A DNA stretch of 64,000 nucleotides from Manduca sexta (lineage: Eukaryota > Arthropoda > Insecta > Lepidoptera > Sphingidae). Below the pieces are notes generated by a model. That model ran no database searches, was not told the origin of the DNA, and saw only the letters and a list, made by a program, of their open reading frames with translations. The position numbers and the translations under genes were made by a program. Positions 51,361-64,000 of this stretch are shown piece after piece; positions within the stretch are counted from its first letter, which is position 1; every line of letters starts with the position of its first letter. The stretch spans positions 4,898,001 to 4,962,000 of the forward strand of contig NC_051132.1 in assembly GCF_014839805.1 (NCBI RefSeq). Direction: 5' to 3'.

Positions 51361-51860
51361 NNNNNNNNNNNNNNNNNNNNNNNNNNNNNNNNNNNNNNNN
51401 NNNNNNNNNNNNNNNNNNNNNNNNNNNNNNNNNNNNNNNNNNNNNNNNNNNNNNNNNNNNNNNNNNNNNNNNNNNNNNNNNNNNNNNNNNNNNNNNNNNN
51501 NNNNNNNNNNNNNNNNNNNNNNNNNNNNNNNNNNNNNNNNNNNNNNNNNNNNNNNNNNNNNNNNNNNNNNNNNNNNNNNNNNNNNNNNNNNNNNNNNNNN
51601 NNNNNNNNNNNNNNNNNNNNNNNNNNNNNNNNNNNNNNNNNNNNNNNNNNNNNNNNNNNNNNNNNNNNNNNNNNNNNNNNNNNNNNNNNNNNNNNNNNNN
51701 NNNNNNNNNNNNNNNNNNNNNNNNNNNNNNNNNNNNNNNNNNNNNNNNNNNNNNNNNNNNNNNNNNNNNNNNNNNNNNNNNNNNNNNNNNNNNNNNNNNN
51801 NNNNNNNNNNNNNNNNNNNNNNNNNNNNNNNNNNNNNNNNNNNNNNNNNNNNNNNNNNNN
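51361..51860. other. Assembly gap, 500 N
   Basis: A second gap of exactly 500 N, lying inside the palindromic element on both sides. Confidence 0.99.
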
Positions 51861-52095
51861 CGCAGTTGAAGAAAATGTAAAATAATTAATAATCATGGAT
51901 ATTTCTGCCTTTAAAATTTCTTCATATAAAATTTTAAAGGCCGAAATATCCATGATTATTAATTATTTTTACGTTTTTTTTCAACTGCGAGAACTAATCA
52001 CTAACTAGACGTGAATTTAAATTCTTTACTTGCCAATACTTGTTTAGTTACCCAGAACAAAATGTATGAAAATGAACCTTGAGGTATCGCCTTAA
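51861..52095 (+). mobile_element. Palindromic TTAA element at the start of the inverted block
   Basis: It reads from the inner first arm (cgcagttgaagaaaatg) through the loop to a complete second arm ending ggtatcgccTTAA at 52095. The first arm has several short deletions against the other copies, suggestive of poor consensus at a contig end. The loop side reads tctgcc where block copies 1 and 2 read tcggcc. The outer second arm is an exact mirror of the first arm of the blocks. Confidence 0.7.
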
Positions 52096-54618
52096 ATGGC
52101 AACGCTCGTTGTTGTGTTTCGATGTTTTTCAGGAAATATATCCGTATATTCTAGAGCATATATTATATGTAAGAAATCGTATTTTGTATTCACGATCGCA
52201 ATAACCTTATTCACATTGAATATATTACTCAAATATTGAAACTGGATAGTCTAAGCGCTGATAGACGTTTTCGTAAAGGCGTTTGAGTTAAAATCTATCT
52301 CTTTCATTTAGTTTGCCGCATACAGAATGGCGTAATAATACAATATATTGTTTTTTGTAAAAAAACAACGGGGTTGATTCTTGGCTAAAAATACTGTTTT
52401 TTTTAAACTGCATGTAAGGTTTTTCCTTCCCTATACCCGGATCTACATTTTTCTTTCCAACTAACTGGTAGAGTATATTGTAATGATAAATTCAAAAGCG
52501 TGATAGTGCGTAGAGTAGACGTTGCACATCGAACTTGTAGTGTAATAACGATATATGAAAAAAAATATTTGTCGATACCAATTAATCCAACGCTAATATT
52601 TCTAATGCCTGGTTTTTTATGTTCGATAATTTATTTTAAATATTATTTATTTCTATGGAGCAGGACTTTAAATAATATAACAGAATGCGGCAATGCTATA
52701 TCATAATTAAATAATAGTCTTGCTTCGCCATTTTTATGACCGTGACATTTATTTCATAAAATAAAAAACATTCAGTAATGTGTGCTGGTTGTGTTCAAGA
52801 CAGCGAGATTGATGAAAAAACAACACATGAATAATGGATTATGCATATAAGATACGTAATATTTAAATAATAACTTATCATTATTATTAGACTTCGTGTA
52901 TTCTAAGGTAGATTTTGCATATGTGACAATTATTTTATTCGACTATCAAGTTTCCGCCTGGTAACTACTGATAGCCTCGAAGGCCCCACAAACTGAGGAA
53001 GGTTTTTATTTATTTATTTAAAAGGTATACCAATAGCATACATATTAATACATAAAATATCTTTATCATAATAATATCAGCCCTGTATTATATACTTGCC
53101 CACTGCTGAGCACGGGCCTCCTCTACTACTGAGAGGGATTAGGCCTTAGTCCACCACGCTGGCCTAGTGCGGATTGGTAGACTTCACACACCTTCGAAAT
53201 TCTTATAGAGAACTTCTCAGATGTGCAGGTTTCCTCACGATGTTTTCCTTCACCGTTAAAGCGAACGATAAATTCACAAAGAATACACACATGATTTTTA
53301 GAAAAGTCAGAGGTGTGTGCCCTTGGGATTTGAACCTGCGGACATTCGTCTTGGCAGTCCGTTCCACACCCAATTAGGCTATCGCCGCTCTTAAAAAAAT
53401 ATAAAATATCTTTATCATTACCATATTTTTTTTTGTTTCATACTAGCATTAACGATTGTAGAAAGACATCTTGGGTACGGCGTCAGGTATAGTTTGGTGT
53501 ATTCTAGTTGAATATTACTTACATTAAATGTTATTTGTTAAAAAACTGACCTGTCATTAAATGTGTTTTGTGTGACGCTGTGCATCTGACAACATATGAA
53601 TTCAAATAAGCAAATAATAGTCTCAATGTGGTATCAATACGCTCGACTAGGCACGTAGCATCAATCAACTAGTACACAGCCGGTACTATTACAAAAACAC
53701 GCCAAGTTTCTTAGTGTGGGTCCTGTATTTCCTAATAACGATATAAAAATTATAGAATGTATTTCAGAACAGCTGTTTCTCTCTGTTATTTCAGATTAAG
53801 TTAAACTCAGGTGGTTGTTGGGTATTCAAAACAATATTATAAAACTATGACTACACTAGAGACCTCTCTTTAGTGTAGACTTTAGAGGATTCAAAGCTAA
53901 AATCTTCCCTTCCATCTACGAATCTAAGTACTCTATGTAGAGTTTAGGTGATACAACATGCGTGGTCCACAGCGAGCTTACATTACTACAAATGCAGTGT
54001 TAATTAGCGTCCAATCATTTGAACTCTATAAACGAACAACGTATATGACTATTTATAAAAATAAATGCGCGTTACGAAATAGTTTTTAAGAAATACTGTT
54101 ACAGTATTTTCTGTCTCCCTTGTCTTTTTTTTAGTAAGTCTTAATACATTCGTTCTATCAAATAATATATTGAAAAAATGTATTAAGCCAAACAAAAAAA
54201 ACGATTCACGTTTCTTAAAAACTATTTCGTTGCGTACATTTATTTTGAGAATTAATCTTATAAGGGCATACAAAGGTATCTACCATCGCTTATTGAAACC
54301 CATTTCGAGCATTAAAGCAATTAATTTGCTCAATGAAAACATAATAATAAACCCGGAGCTCTACATAACATGTACTGACGTAAGATACCCTACTCAACAT
54401 TACTGGTCTTGTACAATATAATATGTATGTATAGCACGAATCATTAAATATTACTAAGATATGTCAAGTCATACTCAGTCTGGCGCAGGTTAGCCTTGAC
54501 GCCGAGGTTGATGCAAGCGATGCTGGTTATGTCTATTGAACACCCTTGATAAACATACGTTATATCATTATTGTAGCAAATTGGGAAGCAACGAATTCTT
54601 AGGTTATTTTTTTTGTAT
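52096..54618 (-). repeat. Inverted copy of the end of the large block
   Basis: This is the reverse complement of about 30634-33152 (copy 1) or 48630-51155 (copy 2). At diagnostic sites it follows copy 1: gtgcccttggg, attttattcgactatcaag and ataaaaaacattcagtaatg. It ends at ttttgtat, where the block continues gacgtg but this sequence runs into the palindromic element. No gene lies in it. Confidence 0.92.
53070..53400 (-). mobile_element. tRNA-derived SINE within the inverted block
   Basis: The inverted counterpart of 31851-32180, with the flanking 18-bp repeat at 53052-53069 and 53401-53418. It shares copy 1's cccaagggcac and gaatttatcg but reads gaatttcgaagg, as in the SINEs at 28307 and 49848, where copy 1 reads gaattttgaagg. 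Confidence 0.88.
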
Positions 54619-54621
54619 TAT

Positions 54622-54839
54622 TAATCATGGATATTTCGGCCTTTAAAATTTAATATGACGAAATTTTAAAGGCAGAAATATCCATGATTATTAATTATTT
54701 TTACATTTTTCTTTCAACTGCGAGAACTAATCACTAACTAGACGTGAATTTAAATTCTTTACTTGCCAATACTTGTTTAGTTACCCAGATTAAAGCCGAA
54801 ACAAAATGTATGAAAATGGACCTTGAGGTATCGCCTTAA
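54622..54839 (-). mobile_element. Palindromic TTAA element, opposite orientation, one arm truncated
   Basis: The loop reads aatatgacg, the complement of the cgtcatatt seen at 51320-51340, so the element lies in the opposite orientation. Its arm to the right is complete, ending tatcgccTTAA at 54839, and carries ten extra bases (ttaaagccga) and ggacc where the other copies have gaacc. The left arm is cut off near ttaatcatgg. On the minus strand it reads tctgcc, like the copy at 51861. Confidence 0.75.
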
Positions 54840-56113
54840 TAAAACAAGTTCATTATACTTATAATAAAATTACTTTTGTTGTAGATTATTTTTACTATTT
54901 CAATACAATGTGTGAGTGTAGAGGTTATCGGCTTTCATGGCTGAGGATAAAGAAGTGACATTAATTAATTCTGAACCTTATCATTATAAAGCTATCTAGA
55001 TCCTGTACTTAGGTCGACGGTTCAGTTCCCGCCTTTTCTTAAATGATTAATTCAGCTAATAGAAACTGCTTGAGAATAATAAGTATATAATTCATTAACT
55101 TTATGATACTTTTCTCAATAGCAGCTTGACTATTATTAGATAACTGTGTTAATTTCGTTGATTAACATTTTAGAATTGAACTCAAACTAATTAAAAGCTT
55201 TAAAACTTCTTATCAATGGTCGATAAAAGGTCAAAGGCAGCAATTTTTGAAGAACTTTCTCGGTATGCTCCCTCAAAATATATACCTAAATAAATTTAAT
55301 GTGCGAAAGATTAGAGGTTATCTCCGTTCATACCTCGGGATAAACTACAGTGACTCTTAATTAATTACCAAATTATATTATTTGTTTTCACAAAACGTAG
55401 TTGGTATAGCGATAGTATAAATAATCATTATCTAAAAAAGACCAATAAAATTCTGCATTTTATCATAGTTTAGTTATCCGAAATCCGTAGTAGCAAGTAA
55501 GGCAATTGATATTCGTCCGCGCCTGTTATCAAATAGTAATAGTTTAGCCAAATTATAAAACCTGAAAAATAAAAGCTTTTGATGCGTTTTATGTTTACTT
55601 CAAGCTATTTTCTGTAATTTTTGCCATAGCAGTATACTACGAACCGAAATGGTGATTATATTTTATGTTTCAAGTTTCCCCATTGAATTTGATAATGGTT
55701 TCCCCAGTTTATTGATAATTTCCACGAATAATTAGAATATGAGGCAATCAATACCAACACTAAAATTAAATATAGTTTCCGTGTTTATTTCAAGGAATTG
55801 TATATTTGCTTCATTTTGTTCTTTATTTTTATCAAATATTTATGTTGTATAAATTCTAACACAGAAAGAATTATTTATATCCGGGAATAATCAACAAGTT
55901 AAACCCTTGAATTTCAGTAGGAGTAAGGGTCAAGAGACAAGAAAAGAGGCGCAAATGCGCATGTGACGTCATCAGGACTCACAATTCGCGAAAGAAAGAG
56001 ATGCAAAGACAATTTTTGCACATTGCAATATTTGAAGTATGAATAACTGCTTCATTTCTTGACCCATTATAATACAATTTGACCAAGGGTTTAGGTTAGT
56101 TTTCATATCTATC

Positions 56114-56165
56114 TGGCTGATCTCCGTTGAGATTGGCCGCCGAGGCTGAAATACGGCTACGAAGA
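56114..56165 (+). mobile_element. SINE tail relic of the 985-1354 family
   Basis: ggctgatctccgttgagatt followed by gccgaggctgaaatacggct is the complement of the tail of the element at 985-1354. Only the tail is present. Confidence 0.6.
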
Positions 56166-59100
56166 TCATAAGTAAAAATAATCATATACTTATGTATTTA
56201 CTTTGTATATTGTTTGTAGCATACTCTTACAAGTGGTTTAAGTAATGTTCTAAGGCATAACTTAATTGTATATATACGGGTTCAATAATTCCAGGAAACA
56301 TGACTTAATTTTAAACGTATAGTCAATCTGTCATTCTAATTACGAGAAATATTCTATTCTCGGTAATTAATTTAATTTACAGATTAAAAACAAAATGCAT
56401 TACAAGACATCCTATTTGTTAAACTTCATTGCTTGGTCTATAATTTTAAAAGATTTATAATATTTCTAACTTATAGAATCTCACTTTGTCGCACTAGAAT
56501 AAAAAACATGCCAAACAATAAAGCAATAGTGGTTTTTCTTTTAATTTAATTTCCAATATTCGAAATGGAATAAACAGAAGAATTGTTTTTCAATCTCATA
56601 TCATAAACTGAGTGCATATTGTTTACAAATGTGTGTATGAGACGTCTGATAAATTATCATAGGGTAACGGCCTTTTGACTTTCATGTGTTAGATGATTTG
56701 ATTTTTCCTCATTCTGCTATACATGTTTGTCTTATTAAATGACGACTTATTTAATGACTTTTGCTCGCGGATCTACTAAATTAAATCCGTTGTTGAGTAT
56801 AAAGTACTTAACTATAATGTAGCTTTAATCAGCAATAAAATTTTCGAGTTTAGAGCATTTGTTTCTGTTATTAACGTATTCAAAGAAACAAACTAAACTT
56901 CAGTTTTGGGTTATCCGTATAGATTATTAAATGAAAATCATTGCGACATATCAAACATTTTATTGTACAGGTGTGTCTTTAAATCCTGTTCAACTTTTAT
57001 TGTTAATTAACATTAAATTATTTGACCTTTTCTGCCAATTGTAAAGCAATTATATATTGCTTATTTTATATTAAATTGTAATTAATCATAATGCTTGTCG
57101 TGTCTATGACAAATTATAATTAATGCGCAGTGAGCAGAAACTAATTAAAAAGTTGATACTTGTCTTATAATAAAACAAAATTATGTAAATATGATGTAAA
57201 ATATGTTAAAATTAATGTATGCAAATTTCCTGTTGTCTAGTATTAACATCTATCTTAGACACTCCAATTAATACATTACTGCTCTAAAATTTTGCTATAA
57301 TAATAAACAGAGACAAAATTAGACTACTTTGGAGTTATTATTAAAAATATATTGCATCACTTAAATTATTCATTAAACTATATTTTGTGTTCAAATTCGC
57401 ATAAGCAACAATGTTAGCAATGTCACAAGTCACAACGGTATCGATTTGTAATCATCATGTCGAGAGGTCAGTGACGAATGCATTACGTAGACACTAGACA
57501 GTCCGTGACCGTGGTATTATTCTGTTTTAATTTGCCTTATCGAAGTTAACTACGGAACTCCCGGCTTTACGTAACTATGAATTTAAACACGCCTTTATCT
57601 CTTAAAACTAAGTGCAGACTAGCAAATCCTCGCAGCTATATATTGCGTAGGAACTTGTAAATGTTTTTACATTAAAATATTTCAATAGTTCTATGCACAG
57701 ACGACTTGCCGCAATTCCTGCAACCTTCTAACTTTGCTGAAATCAGCTTGCCGTATTGTTTAAACGGTAAAAATCGCTTGCGAAAGTCAAGTTCTGCAAA
57801 TTTTCTTGTTTATCTAAACCGCGCTTAAAGGCTTGGTAGAGAAACAACTAGTGAACATTATGCCGAGATAATATGTATTTCGTAATGTGATAAAAAACTA
57901 ACATATCGCCTTGTGATGCCGCCAGTGCGAAACTGGCCTAACACTATAGAAAAAATATTTATATCTTATCCTAATATACATAGATATTCATTCTAATTTG
58001 GAATCAACATTATTATAAAGACAATTTAACGAGGAATATTCCATTCCATTTTAATTTTTAGCCATTGAAATATTATACTAACTTTGTATAACAAAGTACG
58101 TATACACAACTCGTAAGTGACTGTATGAATGTTAGGAAGAACGAATTAGTTCCCATCGTCTGTATTGGTTCACAAACGTTCACAATTCACAACAATGGCT
58201 ACATTGAATTAAACCATCCATTGTTTTCTAATACCGATACCCAGGTGTAGCTCCTTTTCAGTAAATTGTACTGGCTGTTTCATTTACGCAAGCTAATTGG
58301 ACGCGTCTTAATAAAAAGAATGGAATTTAAAAGTATTATTAAAAATAGGCACCAGCGGCTACAGCATCTTAGTTTTGCTAAAAATAAAAGCTAGAGCTCT
58401 ATCATGCCGACAAGTTGACCAAATAAATATTTTATAAAAAAAATCATAAATCGATTATTTGACGGCGGTTTGTATCCTTCGTATTAAACTCGATTTTAAA
58501 ATTTCAGTAAGAAGGCATTACAGTAAGTTAAGCAAAAAATAAGTAAAAGGTACAATTTAACCATAGCCGTTTATTATTTGCCTTTCTGCTGCGGTTTTTG
58601 TGGCGACATCTTATTTTATGGCGCATTATAACGATTCCATGCTTATGTAATATATACAGTTAATATAATAATTACCGATAAACAGTTGCAAAAAATATAT
58701 TAAAACACATTCGTAGGATTGTCTTCTGCGATCGAAACAAGTTCTTATTTTTTTGTTGTTTGGCATTTGGTAACTGGCTTTTTTGCAGGGTCAATGAACA
58801 AATAAACCTGGCTGTAAAGTGTTATATTAAAAATTATCTAATGTGGCGTACTGAATTTAATTATTGTTAATAATTAAAGTTGGAAAGTGCTTGTTTTTGT
58901 ATAAGTAACACTTACTAGTGAAGACGCTTATAGTAATCAATAATCATACAAAACACTGCAGATAATAGATAAAACGGTTTAACATATTTAACTTAACTAA
59001 CAATTTCAATTAGTACAGTTACAAGTAATGACGATTTAACTAAGTTCGTGTTAAGCATAGCGTAACTTCTACAGTTTATATATCAATGACGTAATCAATT

Positions 59101-61473
59101 CGATGGTTTTTCAAAGCGTCACGCGTGCGAGATCACGTACACAAATGTTAAAAACTTGTTTTCGTATTCAAATTGAATTGTGGTACGATTCACGGTTATG
59201 AATTTATTTCAATGAATTCTAACTATAAATAAGAATGGGAAGATATTAAAGGAAAGCTTTCCTTGCGAATTCGCGCGGCGCAGTAGTCTTTTCCTGAATA
59301 AAGGTTCTTTGAATATTTTCGAAATAGAAGAAAACCTATAACTTGAAGTAGAACATGGTCTTATTTATGTATAAATAATTCCCAAATTCCGTCACCAAGT
59401 GAATAATCTAACATCTTCATGTACTTTATATTTAGAATTGGTTTGATCCTACAAATAATTACTTCACCAATTGAGTTGCTGTCTTACTTTTAATTTATTC
59501 TTTACAAGTATTATTAACTAACATGACTATAATTTCATACTGGTTTTTTTGCTCATAATTTTTTTTCTTTATTTATTAATTTATGTAGATGTTTGTCTGC
59601 GAATAATAATTGATATTCGAATATTTTAGTAGTCGTTCTATTATTGGCGCGCATTGAAAAATCTGTTAAGTCATTATTCCGAGAATTTGTTTTTATAATT
59701 AAATTTGACAAGTTTTATTCATATTTTTTCTAGGAAAATACCAGTGTAACCAAGTCGAAGCAATAAGCTAGAAGATAAATTTTACTAATTGCCCATTTAT
59801 TTATCTTCGAACCAAAATTTACATACGACATAAATGTATACTGAATAAAATATCGTTCTCCTTGCCAATATTAAAGTTTTAACTAATTTTCATTTTCTTT
59901 TATCAAGTCATGATAGACAAACAGTCGCTGGTAATAAAAATATAAAAATTGGTAATATCTTCTATAAATAATATTCTATTTGTCTTCGATGAATATAGTT
60001 TTAATTGAAATATTTCGTGAGCTTACGAAAAACAAACAAAGCCAATTTCAAACGAAGGTAAACAGCACCCGACGGATATGAAACTTATTTCTTATTCCAT
60101 TTATATTTACACACGAACGTCTAATTATATTTAATAGTTTCGCGTCGATGGGTTGCCTTGAGTTGACTTACTGACGCCTAAAATAGATCTCTAAAGGACT
60201 TTCATGTTTCGTTGTTAGTGAAATGTATGCAAGAAAATAACTAGGAAGCTATGAATAGACGTACGTATGTTAAGGGAACTGTTAAATTGCATCGCAGTGA
60301 TTCCTTGTTAATCGATACATGGAGGACTGAAGTTTGCTAATATTCTTCCTGCCTTCCTTGCTTCCTTCTGATCATACAAAATACTTTCAGTTACACAGCT
60401 AGGTAGACGTTTAAATACCTAAAATTTAAATTTCGAAGTTAGATTTAAATACCTTTTGGTAACTATAACCTCTACTAAAAGGGACAATATACATGTCAAC
60501 GGCTGATAATTATTTTTATCAGTGCCAAAGTTCTACCTCCGAGACTATTCTCTTATCAGCAAACGTTATTTGTGCCACCCAACGATCGTGTTACATACAC
60601 CTACTATGCGTCAACTTTATCAGTTCCAACATTAATTAATTCCTACACAAATATATGAGTATTTCTTAAAATAAATGTACGTAACGAAAAGGTTTTTACT
60701 AAATATTGTTACAAACTAACTGTGTCAGCAGATATAGAAAATAGAAATAATGAAATGAAATAATAAAATTAAGAAAAACAAAAAAATAGATGAGACATAA
60801 AACTATCGTAAAAACTGTTTCAGTACAAACATTTATTACGAGAAATATTTGCTTTCATTATCCATTTAGGGTCAATAATTTGGAATATTCAGTATATTAA
60901 GATGAATTAGCATCAAAAACAGCTTAGCTATAATTGTTTTCTTACAAAAAATGCTTTATACATGTCTTTACTATATCCTTGCATCAGTTAAAACTAAATA
61001 TCTGTCCAAAAATATCCAACGAAGACGACTTTAGCGTGTCGCGTTCGTTGTGCAATATATTGATAAATTGACACAATCAATTTGGGCTTCAAAAACGTGA
61101 TAAACGAGTTAAAAAACCTCTCATATAAATATTTCAACTGTATATTACACAAAAAAAAAACATATTTTGTAAGTTAAATGAGAAATAATAGACGCTTATT
61201 ACTTGTTAATATTATTATCAACACTTTTTTTTTCACCTGGAAAAACGCATTATCGCTGCCACTACTAAGGGAAGAATGGAACGGTTATGTTGGTTTCACC
61301 GGTCTTTCGGCCCAATGTCAACACTCGGGAATATAGCATCAACCGAGCGACCATTGGAACGAATGCCTAACCTACACCAGCATAGCATCCAATACCCGCA
61401 GTAGCCTTCGGCTCTATGCATCGGCCCCAGGGTATTGCTGCACTAAGGCAGCTGCGCAGAACCGTCCTTAAAC

Positions 61474-61558
61474 AGCATCAACCCTGTATCATATACTGAG
61501 ACCCACCCACAGCTGTCTCTACTATTGAGAAGGCTTGAACTTTAGTTCCCTGCGCAGG
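61474..61558 (-). mobile_element. SINE tail relic, minus strand
   Basis: gcatcaaccctgtatcatat, then ctctactattgagaaggctt, then ggcc follow the order seen at 53075-53165 in the SINE of the inverted block, with many substitutions. Confidence 0.55.
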
Positions 61559-64000
61559 CCTTACTCGTGTTATCAACCAAAACCTGTCACTCGCTTGTCG
61601 TCGATATAAATATACCCACTACAAAACTTTCGTTTTTTCTTACGTTAAAGTACGATTCCTACAGCAACTGTTTAAACTTCATTACCCACTTCGCATTGTT
61701 ACGGGTGAGGTTTGAGTGTAACAGAAATGCAGCTGCAGTCTTGTATGCGTCTTTGTCACCGTCCTGGCTCTATCTTGCTATTCATAAATAGACCTACAGT
61801 GCAAGTCATAGAACACACATCTCTAGGAGCGATATTATTAATAAACATTCTGTGTCCCCCGTTATCAAATAGGTCCGTCGTTCATTCATCTAATAGGGCC
61901 GTGATCTTCCACGCCTCTTTCATGCCGACAAAATAATTCATTGTACGTAGTGAAGGAAGTCCACAAGGTCAATTTTAGTCAATCTTATTTGATTCGCTCT
62001 GGCAGATTTCTTGTTGAGATCATTAGTAATGAATTGATTTTTTTAAGAATATCTTGAGGGTTCAGTACTTCAATTTATCGTTGAATGCCAAGCATTGTAC
62101 CAAGCTTGATATATAATGAAACTGATTTTTTTGAGTTAATTGTGAACAGAATTGTAATATCCCATTTTCAATTATTATCCTTACATCCGTCCGTGTAGTG
62201 TGTTTGATTTGTTAGAAACTAATTCAATCAGGAATGTTTTACTTATAAAGAGATTTGCAAATTTCATGACTCATTTCCAGTGGCAATGGATGAAGTTTTC
62301 CGAAAAGGAACTACACCCAACATATAGGTACTTACATAAATGCTGTCCACAAATCGTTCTAATATTTAGATATTACATAAACTACGAAAGGCAAACGGAT
62401 TATATAAACCCTTCCCCACTGCTCATTTTCTTGACGAGCATAAATCTGGAAGTAATACTCTTAAGATAATATTGGACATCATAACATCACATTTGAAGTA
62501 TCAACATAATACAAGATAATAGGTAATTTTAATCAATATATTACAGATCTTAAAGTGCACGTTGATTATAAAATATTTACGCACTTATCAGCTCTTATCT
62601 GTACGTGACATAAACCACGAGATTCGGTCTATTTAAAATTCACGATACCACCTCGTAGTTGTGAAGGTGTTGCAAGTTTATAACATTTTCTATGATATCC
62701 CGATTTTTTTAATATAACAAGTTATATAATATTTGGTATTCTAGAATTTCCTCGACATGTGAAAATTTATTCTTTCCTTCAGCCATCTCAACATATAAAC
62801 ATCTTCTAAAACTCCATGTTTGAAATACTTGGAATAAAATACCAGAATATTTTATTTCTTACTTAGCAACACCATGCTCATAAATCGCATCGATTATATC
62901 AAATTGACAACCGATTATCGCTTTTAAACTTACGTAATAAAGACTTAGGATTACGAACACAGGACAATTAGTATTTTGCGCCGGAGTTTTTGTCACTAGT
63001 CTCGGAGCAGCGGGACGGTCGACACGACAGTGCACTGTGCAGAAATAAATAAGATAATTATTGTGATAATATAAGAGCTTGTGACCTTGTGTGGTGAGTT
63101 TTTATTCGATGTTGCAAAATGTGTTCAACAGTAATATGAATAAGACTCAGTTTTTATTGTGCAAAAGTTTCTTTAACCTTTCTGTACAGTATAAACGCAA
63201 TTGAATTTTCATTTATGTGTTCCGAGAATAAAAGCTATAGTGGTCAAATAAAAGACAATGTTTTACGTAATATAAAAACAATTTGATATTTTATATATAG
63301 AAAAATATTTTGTGTAGAGTCCGCTTTTTTTATATTCCCATTGCCTATAAATTTAACATACGCAAACTATAGCATTATTAAGTGATAGTTATCTAATGAT
63401 AACAAAATTAATTGTTGATTAATTACATATTTTTCTTAATAACTAGTCTATGAAATATTGTACCACTTAAGCAAATCGTAATCTTAGTAGCTTCCTTCTT
63501 CGGACAAACATGTCAATATGTACCTATATCAAATACGCATGTATACTGTATAGAATACTAATGCATAATGCAATTCTATTTAAAATTCCTATAAACATGA
63601 TCATAAGGACTACAATGTGCAGCATAAAATGGCGCTTATTTGTAGACTATAACACTTTTATATCACAAGATCTCGATGCAGCAATGGAGCATTTAATATA
63701 AGGATCATACTCTGCACTTAGCTTCTGGGATCGTATATTTATCAGAAATATAACGCACGATTGATCTACTGCGTGATAAACCAGTGTACCTTACTTGTAT
63801 CGGCCATTTTCAATAAATGATCTCAATCTCTTTTTTCGATCCATCGCCAAAATTGACCAATCGGAACTAAGTATTTTTGACATGCTTTCAAATAACTTAT
63901 TTTCATCGGTTTATTTTCGAGATTCGACCAAAGATTAAGGTTGGGGTCGTTAGTAAAAAAACTGCTGTATGTCCAATCATTAATGGGTTAACAAACTTCC

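Larger units (their letters stand above)
54840..64000. other. Single-copy AT-rich region without recognisable genes
   Basis: I see no coding exon that I can support. Open frames of 60-90 codons (for example 61567-61791 and 62200-62469) have no known domain and AT-driven composition. SINE relics lie at 56114-56165 and 61474-61558. A segment at about 63000-63092 may be a first exon (see findings). A moderately GC-rich stretch at 61255-61470 is unexplained. Confidence 0.6.

Noticed and set aside
54950..55050. tRNA-like or SINE head with ggttcagttcccgcc
   Set aside because: Only the B-box-like stretch fits; no A box at the right distance and no family tail follow.

Overview
The window looks like nuclear DNA of a moth or butterfly (Lepidoptera). 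It is AT-rich and non-coding for most of its length. It carries tRNA-derived SINEs, Helitron-like elements ending in CTAG, fold-back MITEs and LINE-tail fragments of types common in lepidopteran genomes. The one recognisable gene has long introns and matches the mitochondrial E3 ubiquitin ligase MARCHF5. No bacterial-type operon, CRISPR array, rRNA or true tRNA gene was seen.

Layout. Positions 1-22101 hold the 5' three exons of MARCHF5 on the minus strand: exon 1 at 21925-22101, exon 2 at 12774-13019, exon 3 at 2084-2274. They give 204 codons plus two bases. The C-terminal exon or exons must lie left of base 1. The introns hold nested SINEs, a decayed THAP-domain DNA transposon (4798-6218), a 221-bp fold-back MITE and a pair of diverged repeats on the same strand. 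From 22102 to 33152 is non-coding DNA upstream of MARCHF5, with SINEs, a LINE-type tail and a CpG-rich island.

Assembly structure dominates the right half. Block 17661-33386 recurs almost base for base as 33887-51360, and both blocks end at 500-N gaps. The second copy repeats MARCHF5 exon 1 without exons 2 and 3, and carries an extra Helitron-like insertion with a long (TA)n tract and seven 123-bp tandem repeats. After the second gap, 52096-54618 is an inverted copy of the end of the block and carries the variants of the first copy. Every one of these breakpoints sits in the same palindromic TTAA-flanked element. The simplest reading is an uncollapsed second haplotype placed in tandem, plus a fold-back error at a hairpin element. 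A real inverted duplication is not excluded, because the element's loop and one variant are flipped at the right-hand copy.

Positions 54840-64000 are single-copy AT-rich sequence with only SINE relics and one possible non-coding first exon near 63000-63092.

I found no convincing new biological system. The items most worth checking are the palindrome-centred rearrangement, the THAP transposon relic, and the repeated same-strand segment with a small hydrophobic ORF.
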